This document shows, piece after piece, positions 11,029-19,588 of a stretch of 64,000 nucleotides of DNA. The DNA lies in contig NZ_FOWX01000004.1 of assembly GCF_900115555.1 (NCBI RefSeq), positions 61,513 through 125,512 on the forward strand, read 5' to 3'. The stretch's first letter is position 1; each line of letters opens with the position of its first letter. This DNA comes from Pseudomonas borbori. Lineage in GTDB: Bacteria; Pseudomonadota; Gammaproteobacteria; Pseudomonadales; Pseudomonadaceae. A program made the position numbers and the translations under genes. The notes below the pieces were generated by a model, which saw only the letters and a program-made list of their open reading frames with translations, did not search any database and was not told where the DNA came from.

Positions 11029-12261
11029 CTATCCCAGTTTGATATTGCTGGCGCCGACGAAACGGTCGTACAGCCAGTACAGCACGAGAATCAGGCCGAG
11101 CAGCAAGGAGCCCAGCGCGGCGGCCAGTTCCCAGTTGTTCGAGCGCTGCATATGGAAGGCGATGATGTTGCTGATCATCTGCCCGTCGGTGCCGCCGACC
11201 AGCGCCGGGGTGATGTAGTAGCCCACGGAGATGATGAACACCAGCAGGGCGCCGGCACTCAGGCCCGGCAGGGTCATCGGGAAGTAGATCCGGGCGAACG
11301 CCGGAATCGGCTTGGCCCCGAGCGACATGGCCGCGCGCAGGTAGCTGGGGTCGATGCCGCGCATCACGCTGTATAGCGGCAGGATCATGAACGGCAGGAG
11401 AATATGGGTCATGGCGATGATGGTGGCGAACGAGGTGTAGAGCATCTCGATCGGTTGGCCGATCAGGCCGCTGCTGAGCAGGAATGAATTGATCACGCCG
11501 TTGGTCTGCAACAGGGCGATCCAGGCGGTGGTGCGCACCAGCAGCGAGGTCCAGAAGGGCAGCAGGACCAGCACCAGCAGCAGGTTGGCGCGGTTTTCCG
11601 GCAGACCGGACAGGTAGTAGGCCAGCGGGTAGCCGAGCAGGGCGCAGAACAGGGTGATGACCAGCGCCATGTTCAGGGTCTTGCCGTACAGCTGCAGGTA
11701 GATCTGCGTGTCTTCGCGCACCTGGATGCCCTGCTCCGGGTGCAGCTCCAGGTCGAGGGCGGTCAGGTAGTAGTCGTAGGTGTAGATCTGGCCGGCGCGT
11801 TTGATCGCGTACCAGACCTCCGCTTTGCTCCAGTTGCGATGCGCCTGTAGCAGGGTCTCGGCGCCTTGGCTCTCAAGCTGTTCTATTTTCAGTCGGCCGA
11901 TTCGTCGGGCGCTGGATTTGACCACGCTGGACATGCCGGTATAGGCGCGGTTGAGCTCCTCGGACAGTTTGCCGGACAGGCGCTGCTTGGCCAGGCCATG
12001 CAGCTCCAGGGCAAATACGTTGAGGGTCGTTTCATCGGGTATTGCGTGGCCGTCCCAGCGTTGCAACTCCACCAGGGTCAGCGGGATCAGTTCGGCCACG
12101 GCCGGGTGATGCACGCTGCGCCAGAGCATGCTGCCGATGGGCGCAACGAAGGTCAGGAGAATGAAGGCGAGCAACGGCACCACGAACAGAAAGGCGGTCA
12201 GGCGTTTCTTGCTGCGGGCGCTGGCGGCTTGACCGGCTTCGGTAGTGGTCAGGGCGGACAA
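11029..12261 (-). CDS. Polyamine-type ABC transporter permease (PotB/PotH-like) with long N-terminal insert
   Basis: Second permease of the operon, 410 residues against roughly 280-320 for PotB/PotH. The extra length lies between the first helix (about residues 23-45) and the second (about 200), an apparently periplasmic stretch of some 140 residues with helical, charged composition. The C-terminal part carries the EAA loop MSLGAKPIPAFARIYFPMTL. The gap to the upstream binding-protein gene holds a palindromic repeat. The insert may contact the binding protein; that is inference. Otherwise a normal member of the family. Confidence 0.86.
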   Translation of the reverse strand: MSALTTTEAGQAASARSKKRLTAFLFVVPLLAFILLTFVAPIGSMLWRSVHHPAVAELIPLTLVELQRWDGHAIPDETTLNVFALELHGLAKQRLSGKLSEELNRAYTGMSSVVKSSARRIGRLKIEQLESQGAETLLQAHRNWSKAEVWYAIKRAGQIYTYDYYLTALDLELHPEQGIQVREDTQIYLQLYGKTLNMALVITLFCALLGYPLAYYLSGLPENRANLLLVLVLLPFWTSLLVRTTAWIALLQTNGVINSFLLSSGLIGQPIEMLYTSFATIIAMTHILLPFMILPLYSVMRGIDPSYLRAAMSLGAKPIPAFARIYFPMTLPGLSAGALLVFIISVGYYITPALVGGTDGQMISNIIAFHMQRSNNWELAAALGSLLLGLILVLYWLYDRFVGASNIKLG

Positions 12262-12274
12262 GACATGACTCCGT

Positions 12275-12369
12275 GTAGGGTGGGTTAGCCGCTAAACGGC
12301 ATAACCCACCAGCAATGCTGCGGGTAAGAGCGAATGGGTGGTTTACGCCTTTGGCCAACCCACCCCTAC
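12275..12369. repeat. Palindromic repeat, GTAGGGTGGGTTA family (family D)
   Basis: GTAGGGTGGGTTAGCCGC at the left pairs with AACCCACCCCTAC at the right, with inner pairs GGGTTA/TAACCC. It fills the gap between the binding-protein stop and the permease start, a place where hairpins often let the binding protein be made in excess. A related, degenerate copy is at 22034-22100. Confidence 0.8.
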
Positions 12370-12373
12370 GTCG

Positions 12374-13447
12374 CTACTTGAGCAGCCACTCGTTGAACTT
12401 CTCGCCGAGCGACTCGCCGTAATCCGCCCAGAATTCCGAACTGGCCTGGATGCCTTTATCCAGGTGTGCGGTAGGCAGGTGCGGGGCGGCGGTCGGGTCC
12501 ATCATCGGCGTGGAGGACTTGCGGGTCGGGCCGTACGCCACGTCCGGCATGCCTGCCAGCGGCTTGGAGCCGGTGGCGTAGGCGACGAACTTGAGGGCCA
12601 GGTCCTTCTTCGGCGAGCCCTTGACGATGGCCCAGGCGTCGAGGTCGTAGACGTGGCCGTCCCAGACGATGACGAAGGGCTTGTTCTCCTGGCGGATGGC
12701 GTCGTAGAAGCGACCGTTGGCCGATTGCACCAGCACCGCGCCGCCGTCGTTGAGCAGTTGCGGGGCCTGCGACCAGGAGTCGAACCAGACGATGTCGTTC
12801 TTGATCGTGGCCAGTTTGTCGAAGGCGCGCTGTTGGCCTTCGGCGGTGGCCAGCACTTCGTAGACCTCTTCCGGCGCTACGCCGTCGGCCAGCAGGGCCC
12901 ATTCCATGTTGACCTGCGGGCGCTTGCGCATGGCGCGCTTGCCGGGGATCTTGGTCGTGTCGAAGAAGTCGTCGATGTCCGCCGCCTTGGTGCCGCCGAT
13001 GGTCTTCTCGTTGTAGGCGAATACCACCGACCAGACGATGTTGCCGACCGCGCATTCGCTGGCCAGGGCCTCGGGAATGAAGTCTTCTGCCGCCGGGGTG
13101 CCGTCCACGCCGGCCGGCAGGGTCTCATGCGGGATGACTTCCAGCAGGCCTTCGGAGCAGGCACGCTCGAGGTCGATCACCTCGAAGTCGACCACGTCCC
13201 ACTGGATATTGCCGGATTCGACCTGGGCCTTGATCTCGGCCACGCCGCCGGAGTAGTCCTCGAACAGCACCTTGACCCCGGTGTCTTTCTGGTAGGGGTC
13301 GATGACGTGTTTCTGTTGCGCCGCGCCATAGGCGCCGCCCCAGGACACCACGGTCAGGCTGTCCTGGGCGCTGGCGGCGAAGGTGGCCGTGCCTAACGCT
13401 GCAGCCAAAGCGAATGTGGAAAAGCGGGTAGTCAGTGATCTAGCCAT
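12374..13447 (-). CDS. Polyamine-type ABC transporter substrate-binding protein (PotD/PotF-like)
   Basis: Periplasmic binding protein, 357 residues, with a clear Sec signal ending at AASA before QDSLTVVSWGG. The mature start SLTVVSWGGAYG and the hinge region segments WDVVDFEV and SVVFAYNEKTIGG fit the PotD/PotF fold (SBP_bac family). It lies between the ATPase gene (30 bp upstream) and the permeases. Ligand-contact residues cannot be assigned with confidence, so the substrate may be a polyamine or another cationic/organic compound. Confidence 0.87.
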   Translation of the reverse strand: MARSLTTRFSTFALAAALGTATFAASAQDSLTVVSWGGAYGAAQQKHVIDPYQKDTGVKVLFEDYSGGVAEIKAQVESGNIQWDVVDFEVIDLERACSEGLLEVIPHETLPAGVDGTPAAEDFIPEALASECAVGNIVWSVVFAYNEKTIGGTKAADIDDFFDTTKIPGKRAMRKRPQVNMEWALLADGVAPEEVYEVLATAEGQQRAFDKLATIKNDIVWFDSWSQAPQLLNDGGAVLVQSANGRFYDAIRQENKPFVIVWDGHVYDLDAWAIVKGSPKKDLALKFVAYATGSKPLAGMPDVAYGPTRKSSTPMMDPTAAPHLPTAHLDKGIQASSEFWADYGESLGEKFNEWLLK

Positions 13448-13477
13448 TGCTGTGCTCCATTGCTTTTAGTTGTGTGG

Positions 13478-14596
13478 TTAAAGCGTAGACGCGGCGACTG
13501 GGCGGTCCAGTGCCTGACTGTCCTGGGGCAGCCAGGCCAGGGCGACCTCGTCACTGTTGCTGAACTGCGGTGCCGAGCTGTCGTTCAGGTTTTTCACCAC
13601 CAGTTCGGTGCCGTCGGCGGTGGCGAAGTGGTAACGGATGTATTCGCCGACATAGTGGCGGGTCACGAAGCGCGCCTTGACCTGGTTGCCGGCGCTGCCG
13701 AGACGGTCGGTGAAGGTGAGTTTTTCCGGGCGGATCGACACTGTGGTCGGCAGGCCGATCTCGCAACAGTTGGCCTTCAGGCTGCTGACCAGGCCGCCGT
13801 CTTCCAGGCGCACGCCGACGCGGTCGTCGCCGACCGACTCGATGGTGCCCTTGAGCTTGTTGCTCTCGCCGATGAAATCGGCGACGAACAGGTTGGCCGG
13901 GCGTTCGTAGAGTACGTGGGGCGCGGCGCATTGCTGGACGATGCCGTTGTTGAACACGGCGATGCGGTCGCTCATGGTCAGGGCTTCGGTCTGGTCATGG
14001 GTGACGTAGATCACGGTGAAGCCGAGCTGCTCGTGCAGGCGCTTGATCTCGAACTGCATCTGCTCGCGCAGCTTCTTGTCGAGGGCGCCGAGCGGCTCGT
14101 CCATCAAGACGATATCCGGGGCGAAGATCAGCGCCCGGGCCAGGGCCACACGCTGGCGCTGGCCACCGGACAGTTGCCCGGGAAAGCGGTTGCCGAAATC
14201 CAGCAGCTCGACCAGCGACAGGTACTCGTCGACCTTGGCCTTGATTTCGTCTTTGGGTCTCTTGCGGATTTTCAGCGGGTAGGCGAGGTTTTCGCGCAGG
14301 GTCATGTGCGGAAACAAGGCGTACTGCTGGAACACCATGCCGATGTTGCGGGCGTAGGGGGCAATGCTGGTGACCGAACGGCCGTTGATCAGGATCTCGC
14401 CGCTGGTCACGTCCTCGAAGCCGGCGAGCATCATCAGGCAGGTGGTCTTGCCGGAGCCGGAGGGGCCGAGCAGGGTGATGAATTCGCCCTTGGCCACATC
14501 CAGGTTGAAATCCTTGACCACCAGGGTCTTGTGGTCGTAGGTCTTCTTCACATTGGTGAATTGTAGGAACGCTTTGTCCCCAGCTTGCTCAGCCAT
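13478..14596 (-). CDS. Polyamine-type ABC transporter ATP-binding protein (PotA/PotG-like)
   Basis: Cytoplasmic ATPase (372 residues) that powers the importer. Walker A GPSGSGKTT (about residues 44-52), Q-loop VFQQYALFPHMT, signature LSGGQRQR, Walker B IVLMDEPLGALD and switch VTHDQTEA are all intact; the C-terminal hundred residues form the TOBE/MOP-like domain typical of PotA. First gene of the operon, so its upstream region (14597 onward) should hold the promoter. Nothing unusual in length or composition. Confidence 0.92.
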   Translation of the reverse strand: MAEQAGDKAFLQFTNVKKTYDHKTLVVKDFNLDVAKGEFITLLGPSGSGKTTCLMMLAGFEDVTSGEILINGRSVTSIAPYARNIGMVFQQYALFPHMTLRENLAYPLKIRKRPKDEIKAKVDEYLSLVELLDFGNRFPGQLSGGQRQRVALARALIFAPDIVLMDEPLGALDKKLREQMQFEIKRLHEQLGFTVIYVTHDQTEALTMSDRIAVFNNGIVQQCAAPHVLYERPANLFVADFIGESNKLKGTIESVGDDRVGVRLEDGGLVSSLKANCCEIGLPTTVSIRPEKLTFTDRLGSAGNQVKARFVTRHYVGEYIRYHFATADGTELVVKNLNDSSAPQFSNSDEVALAWLPQDSQALDRPVAASTL

Positions 14597-15015
14597 AATC
14601 CTCCCCAGCTTTCCATCAGAACAGTGACCGCTTCAGTCAACTGTCTCGTTCGCTTGTCGATACGAGCAGCTGTTATGGAAATAACCAAAAGCAATAAGCA
14701 GGCCAGCCAGCCATAACCATGCACGGCTGCGCTACGCGTGTTTCTAAGCCTAGTTCAGCTTGGGGTTTGCGCTAGCTGGGTGGGAGAAGTGGTAACAGCA
14801 CAGGGGGAGGGGGTACCTGCCGAAACGCACTCGGCTGGTGCGCGGGGCTTGGCAAGCTGATGAAAAAGGCTATGCCCCAGATATGCGGCGCACGATTGCG
14901 CGGCGGCTCAGATTATCCCCTTGCCCACATGCGGGAGAGGGGGCAAACCGCGCCCTCTGTAGGCGCGGCGGGGACGCCCAGTCCCATGGCCGCGAAAGTG
15001 TCTGGCCGCACGCGG

Positions 15016-15040
15016 ATCGCGGGCATGGCCCGCTCCTACA
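15016..15040. repeat. REP-like element, family B, single arm (reverse orientation)
   Basis: ATCGCGGGCATGGCCCGCTC followed by CTACA is the reverse complement of the arm at 5822-5846. Confidence 0.75.
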
Positions 15041-15088
15041 GGGAATTGCAGCATGGGGCGTTTGGGGAGCTTGCAAGAGTCGCAATAG

Positions 15089-15150
15089 GTAGGGTGCGCC
15101 GTGCGCACCAAGAGTCTGCAGCCAGCGCTGGTGCGCACGGCGCACCCTAC
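15089..15150. repeat. Perfect 22-bp inverted repeat (family C)
   Basis: The left arm begins GTAGGGTGCGCCGTGCGCAC and the right arm ends GTGCGCACGGCGCACCCTAC; they are exact reverse complements over 22 bp with an 18-base loop. A single related arm is found at 7948-7972. Without a U-tract it is more like a REP-type element than a terminator. Confidence 0.85.
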
Positions 15151-15321
15151 GGGGTCAGATCCGTCACACTTGAGCGCCGAAGCCTGAACGCAACACACTA
15201 CTGGGGCATAGTCTTGAAAAACCACTGCGCTCGACTATGCAGCGTTGCCATGTCGAGAAGCGCAGTAGCAGCCGAATACGGCCCAGGTTTGCCTTCGCCC
15301 GCCAGAATTTCCAGTGGCCTG

Positions 15322-16518
15322 TTAGCTGTTGGGCAGCAGGCGGCAGGTCAGGCTCTTGATATAGCGGGTCTCGGCGATGGCCGGGTGCACCGGGTGATCC
15401 GGACCCTGGGCGCCGCGTTCCAGCAGCTGGATATTGCGGTCGAGGTGGCGGGCGCTGGTCAGCAGGATGTTCTGCAGGTCGTCTTCCGGCAGGTGCATGG
15501 AGCAGGAGGCGCTGACCAGGATGCCGTCCTTGTTGAGCAGGCGCATGGCCGCTTCGTTGAGGCGGCGGTAGGCGGCTTCGCCGTTCTTCAGGTCCTTCTT
15601 GCGCTTGATGAAGGCGGGCGGATCGGCGATCACCACGTCGAAGCGCTCTTCGGCGCTTTTCAGTTCCCTGAGGGCGGCGAACACGTCGCCTTCGATACAG
15701 GCGACCTGTTCCGACAGGCCGTTGAGCGCGGCGTTGCGCTCGACGCCGTCGAGGGCGAAGGCCGAGGCGTCCACGCACATCACCTCGGTGGCGCCGAAGG
15801 CTGCAGCCTGCACGCCCCAGCCGCCGATATAGCTGAACAGGTCGAGTACGCGCTTGCCTTTGACGTAGGGCGCCAGGCGTGCGCGGTTCATCCGGTGGTC
15901 GAAGAACCAGCCGGTCTTCTGCCCTTCGACCACCGGGGCTTCGAACCTTACCCCATTCTCTTCCAGCGCCACCCATTCCGGCACCACGCCGAAGGCGGTC
16001 TCGACGTAACGCTGCAGACCTTCGGCATCGCGCGCCGCGGAGTCGTTCTTGAGCAGGATGCCGCTGGGCTTGCACACCTGAATCAGTGCGGCGAGCACCT
16101 CGTCCTTGTGCCGTTCCATGGTCGCCGAGGCCAGTTGCACCACCAGAATGTCGAAGAAGCGATCCACCACCAGGCCCGGTAGCAGGTCGGAGTCGCCGAA
16201 TACCAGGCGGTAGCAGGGCTGGTCGAACAGGCGCTGGCGCAAGGACAGGGCGACATTGATGCGGTGCACCAGCAGGGACTTGTCCAGTACGTGCTTGACG
16301 TCGCGCGACAGCAGACGGGCGCAGATCAGGTTGTTCGGACTCAGTGCGACCACGCCCAGCGCCTTGCCGCCGGCCGCCTCGAGGATCGCCTGATCGCCCG
16401 CGGCAAAGCCGTGCAAGGGCGTGGCGGCGACATCGATTTCGTTGCTGTAGACCCACAGATGACCAGCGCGCAGGCGTCGATCGGCGTTGGCTTTAAGCCG
16501 CAGGCTGGGCAGGGACAT
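15322..16518 (-). CDS. rlmI: 23S rRNA m5C methyltransferase, RlmI family
   Basis: SAM-dependent RNA methyltransferase (398 residues) expected to make m5C1962 in 23S rRNA. The N-terminal PUA domain spans about residues 1-75 (RLRAGHLWVYSNEID), then a central linker, then the Rossmann methyltransferase with the SAM loop LDLFSYIGGWG, acidic VDASAFAL, the DPPAFIKRKKD motif and the catalytic cysteine in VSASCSMHL. Length and domain order match RlmI. The gene is isolated: repeats on its 3' side and a gene remnant on its 5' side. Other PUA-methyltransferases of the same COG are possible but less likely. Confidence 0.9.
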   Translation of the reverse strand: MSLPSLRLKANADRRLRAGHLWVYSNEIDVAATPLHGFAAGDQAILEAAGGKALGVVALSPNNLICARLLSRDVKHVLDKSLLVHRINVALSLRQRLFDQPCYRLVFGDSDLLPGLVVDRFFDILVVQLASATMERHKDEVLAALIQVCKPSGILLKNDSAARDAEGLQRYVETAFGVVPEWVALEENGVRFEAPVVEGQKTGWFFDHRMNRARLAPYVKGKRVLDLFSYIGGWGVQAAAFGATEVMCVDASAFALDGVERNAALNGLSEQVACIEGDVFAALRELKSAEERFDVVIADPPAFIKRKKDLKNGEAAYRRLNEAAMRLLNKDGILVSASCSMHLPEDDLQNILLTSARHLDRNIQLLERGAQGPDHPVHPAIAETRYIKSLTCRLLPNS

Positions 16519-16568
16519 GGGGTGTTCTCCGGAAAAAGAGCGCGATTATAGCCGTTTCGCCAGAGACA

Positions 16569-16750
16569 GGCGCAGGCCCGGGATTTTCCCTGTGCCCGGG
16601 ATCTGTTGGCCGCTTGCGCGGGTGCTGGGCAACCAGGCCGAGGACCATGAGTGGCAGAGCATCGAGCGGCTGCTGGAGTACGTAGGTCTGTCCGACTACG
16701 ACTTCGGGCACCTGCGCGAGAGTATCCGCCCTGACGTGCAATGGGCTGGC
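16569..16750 (+). pseudogene. Probable remnant of an unidentified coding sequence
   Basis: One frame reads ARVLGNQAEDHEWQSIERLL and continues EYVGLSDYDFGHLRESIRPD with strong third-position GC, then runs into the 3' end of the opposite DUF2388 gene. There is no start codon with a ribosome site, and the sequence upstream overlaps the rlmI promoter. It looks like the middle of a lost protein; I do not recognise the family. Confidence 0.35.
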
Positions 16751-16769
16751 GCGGATTTTCGGTGGCCTG

Positions 16770-17075
16770 CTACTGCTGTTCCGCGGCGAGGATGGCGCTG
16801 GCCAACTGCATGTCGCTGGCCTGCAGATCGGGATGCTCGGCGCGCAATTGGTTCAGCGCGGCTTCCAGGTAGGGGCCGCGAATCTGCCCGCCGCTGGCGA
16901 CATAGCTGCTGGCATCGTCACGCACCGGCACGATCAGCTTCTTGTCCTTGAAGGTCAGGTAGGTCGAGGCCGTGGTCGCCCCGGACGAGAGGATGTCGCG
17001 CACCAGGCTGTCCGCGAATGTCGGGGCCGTGAAGGCGACGAGTACGGTGAAAATCAACGGATTCAAACGGCGCAT
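16770..17075 (-). CDS. Small exported protein, DUF2388 family
   Basis: A 101-residue protein with a Sec signal (MRRLNPLIFTVLVAFTAPTFA, cleavage before DSLVRD). The mature part SGATTASTYLTFKDKKLIVPVRDDASSYVAS with a glycine and GPYLEAAL is characteristic of the Pseudomonas-restricted DUF2388 family (TIGR02448), whose function is unknown. It has no partner gene; a 442-bp repeat-rich gap follows upstream. Periplasmic location is inferred from the signal. Confidence 0.8.
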   Translation of the reverse strand: MRRLNPLIFTVLVAFTAPTFADSLVRDILSSGATTASTYLTFKDKKLIVPVRDDASSYVASGGQIRGPYLEAALNQLRAEHPDLQASDMQLASAILAAEQQ

Positions 17076-17252
17076 ATGAGTGACCTCCGCAAGGTTTGCT
17101 TATGTATTAGGAGTCCAACTCGCCGCCAGGGGTTCAACCAGGCCGATCAAGGGCGGGCGTGCCTGGTGCGGGTAAGCTGCGCAGGCTCGATGGCGTTCTG
17201 CGTGGGAATCGTCGCGGCGGCTGCCGCAAGTTCGCTCGCCGACTTCGACGGA

Positions 17253-17429
17253 GCGCTGTCGCGCAACAAACTGGAGGCAAGCGTGTCTGTCGGCTTGTGG
17301 GTAGCTGTGGGAGGGGCCGGGCGGCGTCCCGCTTTAGCCGCGATGTTTTTTGTGGGGACTTCGAAAGCTTTCGCGGCTAAAGCCCCTCCCGCAAGGAACG
17401 TCATAACCCATAAAATCAATGACATACGG
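17253..17429 (+). repeat. Composite repeat copy 1 (conserved flanks enclosing a family A hairpin)
   Basis: The left flank contains AACTGGAGGCAAGCGTGTCT followed by GTCGGCTTGTGGG, the right flank contains AACGTCATAACCCATAAAAT followed by CAATGACATACGG. Both flanks recur at 51840-52023, but there they enclose a family B hairpin. Here the enclosed palindrome (17307-17392) is family A. Confidence 0.85.
17307..17392. repeat. REP-like inverted repeat, family A
   Basis: GTGGGAGGGGCCGGGCGGCG and inner TTTAGCCGCGA at the left pair with TCGCGGCTAAAGCCCCTCCC at the right; nearly the same unit as 2174-2256. Confidence 0.85.
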
Positions 17430-17517
17430 TTTTTTTGATAAGAGGGCGTTGCGCTTCAGCCGCGAAGCGTTAGGGACATCTCGATGACCTTCAGCGCTGC
17501 CAGCCTAGGCGCCGCCG

Positions 17518-18123
17518 CTAGCAGTTCGCTTGCAGGTAGTACTGGTGCAGGCCCGCCAGCGTCAGGTGGCCGCTCTGGGCAAAACCGTGGCGCCGATACA
17601 GCGCCAGGTTGCGCGGCTCGCCGGTTTCCAGGGCGACAAGCTGGCAGCCCTGCTGGCGCAGTTGGGTCAGGGTCTGGCTCAGCAGGCTGCTGCCGATGCC
17701 CCGGCCTTGCCGGTCGGGCGCCACGGCGATGAACTCGATGCGCGCGCTGCCGGAGTGGCTCGGCTGCTGCTCGAAGGCCTCGAGCAGTTGGTCGAGGCGG
17801 GCCAGGCAGTCTGCGCCGCACTGCTGGCGGATCGCCTGGCCGATGTGCTCCAGGCTGCCGGCGCTGGGATGTTGCCCGGTCAGGCTGAAATAGGCGGCGC
17901 CGACCAGCTGTCCGGCCTGCCAGGCGGCGAGGATCGGCATGCCGTTGGCGCGGTGCAAGCGTTGATACGCCGCCAGATAGGCGCGGCGGCGTTGGGCAAA
18001 ATCCGCACGCTCGGCGAACAGGTACCAGCCGAGGGTCGGGTCGCTGGCAAAGGCCCGGTCGAGCAGGTCGAGGGCGGCGCCATCCTGCGTCGCTGCCAGC
18101 GGCGCGAGGAGCGGGGCGCTCAC
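17518..18123 (-). CDS. GNAT-family N-acetyltransferase
   Basis: Cytosolic acyl-CoA-dependent transferase of 201 residues if the GTG at 18123 is used; this GTG overlaps the nfeD stop (GTGA), giving translational coupling, and a longer reading from 18213 would run inside nfeD. The acetyl-CoA motif A is visible as IEFIAVAPDRQGRGIGSSLL (about residues 130-150) with ALETGEPRNLALYRRHGF as motif B. Substrate unknown. It is the last gene of the SPFH-NfeD-GNAT operon. Confidence 0.82.
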   Translation of the reverse strand: MSAPLLAPLAATQDGAALDLLDRAFASDPTLGWYLFAERADFAQRRRAYLAAYQRLHRANGMPILAAWQAGQLVGAAYFSLTGQHPSAGSLEHIGQAIRQQCGADCLARLDQLLEAFEQQPSHSGSARIEFIAVAPDRQGRGIGSSLLSQTLTQLRQQGCQLVALETGEPRNLALYRRHGFAQSGHLTLAGLHQYYLQANC

Positions 18124-18569
18124 CCGCTGGCTTCGACTTTGAGCAGTACGCCGTCCTGGCCGATCACCCGAACCTGGCTGCCGGCCGGCAGATCCGGGCC
18201 GCTGACCAGCCACAGGGTGTCGCCGGCCTTGATCTTGCCACGGCCGCTGGCGATGGCTTCATAGAGGACGAACTGGCGGCCCACCAGCTCGCTGCCGCGG
18301 CGGTTCAGCCCCGGCTGGTCGGAAGGCTTGGCCGCGCTGCGCTGGCGGCGCCACCAGAGCACCGCGGTGAGCACCGAGAGCACCCCGAACAGGATGAACT
18401 GCAGGGTCCAGGGCAGTTCGGGGAACAGGAAGGTCAGCACGCCGACGCAGGCGGCAGCCAGGCCGATCCACAGCAGGTAACCGCCGGCGCCGAACACCTC
18501 GAGGATCAGCAGCAGGGTGCCGACCGCCAGCCAGTTCCAGTACGACAGGTGTTGCAGGCTGTCCCACAT
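18120..18569 (-). CDS. NfeD-family membrane protein
   Basis: Short NfeD-like protein, 149 residues: hydrophobic helices at about 13-55 and 57-78 followed by a C-terminal OB-fold domain (about 90-145, GKIKAGDTLWLVSGPDLPAG, VRVIGQDG). It starts 3 bp after the SPFH gene, and NfeD proteins of this kind work with the adjacent stomatin-like protein, as the YbbJ-QmcA pair of E. coli does. Membrane organisation or quality control is the expected role. Confidence 0.9.
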   Translation of the reverse strand: MWDSLQHLSYWNWLAVGTLLLILEVFGAGGYLLWIGLAAACVGVLTFLFPELPWTLQFILFGVLSVLTAVLWWRRQRSAAKPSDQPGLNRRGSELVGRQFVLYEAIASGRGKIKAGDTLWLVSGPDLPAGSQVRVIGQDGVLLKVEASG

Positions 18570-18572
18570 GGC

Positions 18573-19496
18573 TTAACCCTTGTTCTCGGCGCCGAAGGTG
18601 GCTTTGACGATTTCACCGATCCCGCTGACCGCACCGATCACCTGGCTGGCCTCCAGCGGCATCAGGATCACCTTGCTGTTGTCGGCGCTGGCCAGTTGGC
18701 CGAGGGCGTCGATGTATTTCTGCGCGACGAAGTAGTTGATCGCCTGCACGTTGCCGCTGGCGATGGCATCGGACACCACCCGGGTGGCTTCGGCTTCGGC
18801 GCCGGCGGCGCGCTCGCGGGCTTCGGCTTCGAGGAAGGCGGCCTGGCGCTCGCCTTCGGCCTCGAGGATCTGCGCCTGCTTCTTGCCTTCGGCGGTGAGG
18901 ATGGCGGCGGCGCGCAGGCCTTCGGCTTCGAGGATTTGCGCGCGTTTGATGCGCTCGGCCTTCATCTGTCCGGACATGGCCGCCATCAGGTCGGCGGGCG
19001 GGCTGATGTCCTTGATCTCGATGCGGGTGATCTTGATGCCCCAGGGCGCGGTCGCTTCGTCGACGGTGCGCAGCAGCCGTTCGTTGATCGCGTCGCGCTG
19101 GCTGAGCATGGCGTCCAGCTCCATGGAGCCGAGCACGGTACGGATGTTGGTCTGCACCAGGTTGCGGATCGCATGGGTGAGGTTGTTCACTTCGTAGGCC
19201 GCCTGGGCGGCGTTGATCACCTGGAAGAAGCAAATGGCATCGATCTGCACGGTGGCGTTGTCGGCGGTGATCACTTCCTGCGGCGGAATATCCAGCACCG
19301 TTTCCATCACGCTGAGCTTGTGGCCGATGCGGTCCATCACCGGCACTATGATGTTCAGGCCCGGGTTCAGGGTGTTGGTGTAGCGACCGAAGCGCTCGAC
19401 CGTCCACTGGGAGCCCTGGGGCACCACTTTGAAACCCATGAAGACCACGGCGACGGCCAGGCCGACGAAGAGAAAGATCACGCTGCCGATTTCCAT
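18573..19496 (-). CDS. SPFH/stomatin-like membrane protein (QmcA-like)
   Basis: A 307-residue protein with one N-terminal membrane helix (about 5-21), the SPFH/band-7 domain ([18 protein letters not shown] to [10 protein letters not shown], about 23-180) and a long alanine- and glutamate-rich coiled coil (about 185-260) with repeated ILEAEG units. This is the architecture of QmcA. It forms membrane-associated oligomers, here with the adjacent NfeD protein. Internal direct repetition of the ILEAEG unit explains its low-complexity DNA. Confidence 0.92.
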   Translation of the reverse strand: MEIGSVIFLFVGLAVAVVFMGFKVVPQGSQWTVERFGRYTNTLNPGLNIIVPVMDRIGHKLSVMETVLDIPPQEVITADNATVQIDAICFFQVINAAQAAYEVNNLTHAIRNLVQTNIRTVLGSMELDAMLSQRDAINERLLRTVDEATAPWGIKITRIEIKDISPPADLMAAMSGQMKAERIKRAQILEAEGLRAAAILTAEGKKQAQILEAEGERQAAFLEAEARERAAGAEAEATRVVSDAIASGNVQAINYFVAQKYIDALGQLASADNSKVILMPLEASQVIGAVSGIGEIVKATFGAENKG

Positions 19497-19588
19497 GAGG
19501 CGTCGTTCCTTGCGCAGAGCTTGTAGGGTGGCGGCCGATTGTATGCCTATAGCTGGCGTTTTGCCCGGGCGCCAGGCGGACTTGTGAA

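Larger units (their letters stand above)
14597..15321. other. Intergenic region with repeats (725 bp)
   Basis: No convincing gene. The left part is the promoter side of the ABC operon and includes a short inverted repeat GTTAT-GGAA-ATAAC at 14672-14685. The middle carries a family B repeat arm (15016-15040) and a long perfect hairpin (15089-15150). Open frames on both strands across the repeats lack codon structure and family resemblance. Confidence 0.65.
17076..17517. other. Repeat-bearing intergenic region (442 bp)
   Basis: No gene supported. It separates DUF2388 from the acetyltransferase gene and holds copy 1 of the composite repeat (17253-17429) with a family A hairpin inside. Short frames across it resemble spurious proteins that translate this repeat. 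Confidence 0.7.

Noticed and set aside
14838..15225. Several small open frames around 14.8-15.2 kb
   Set aside because: They translate repeat DNA on both strands and change with each repeat copy.
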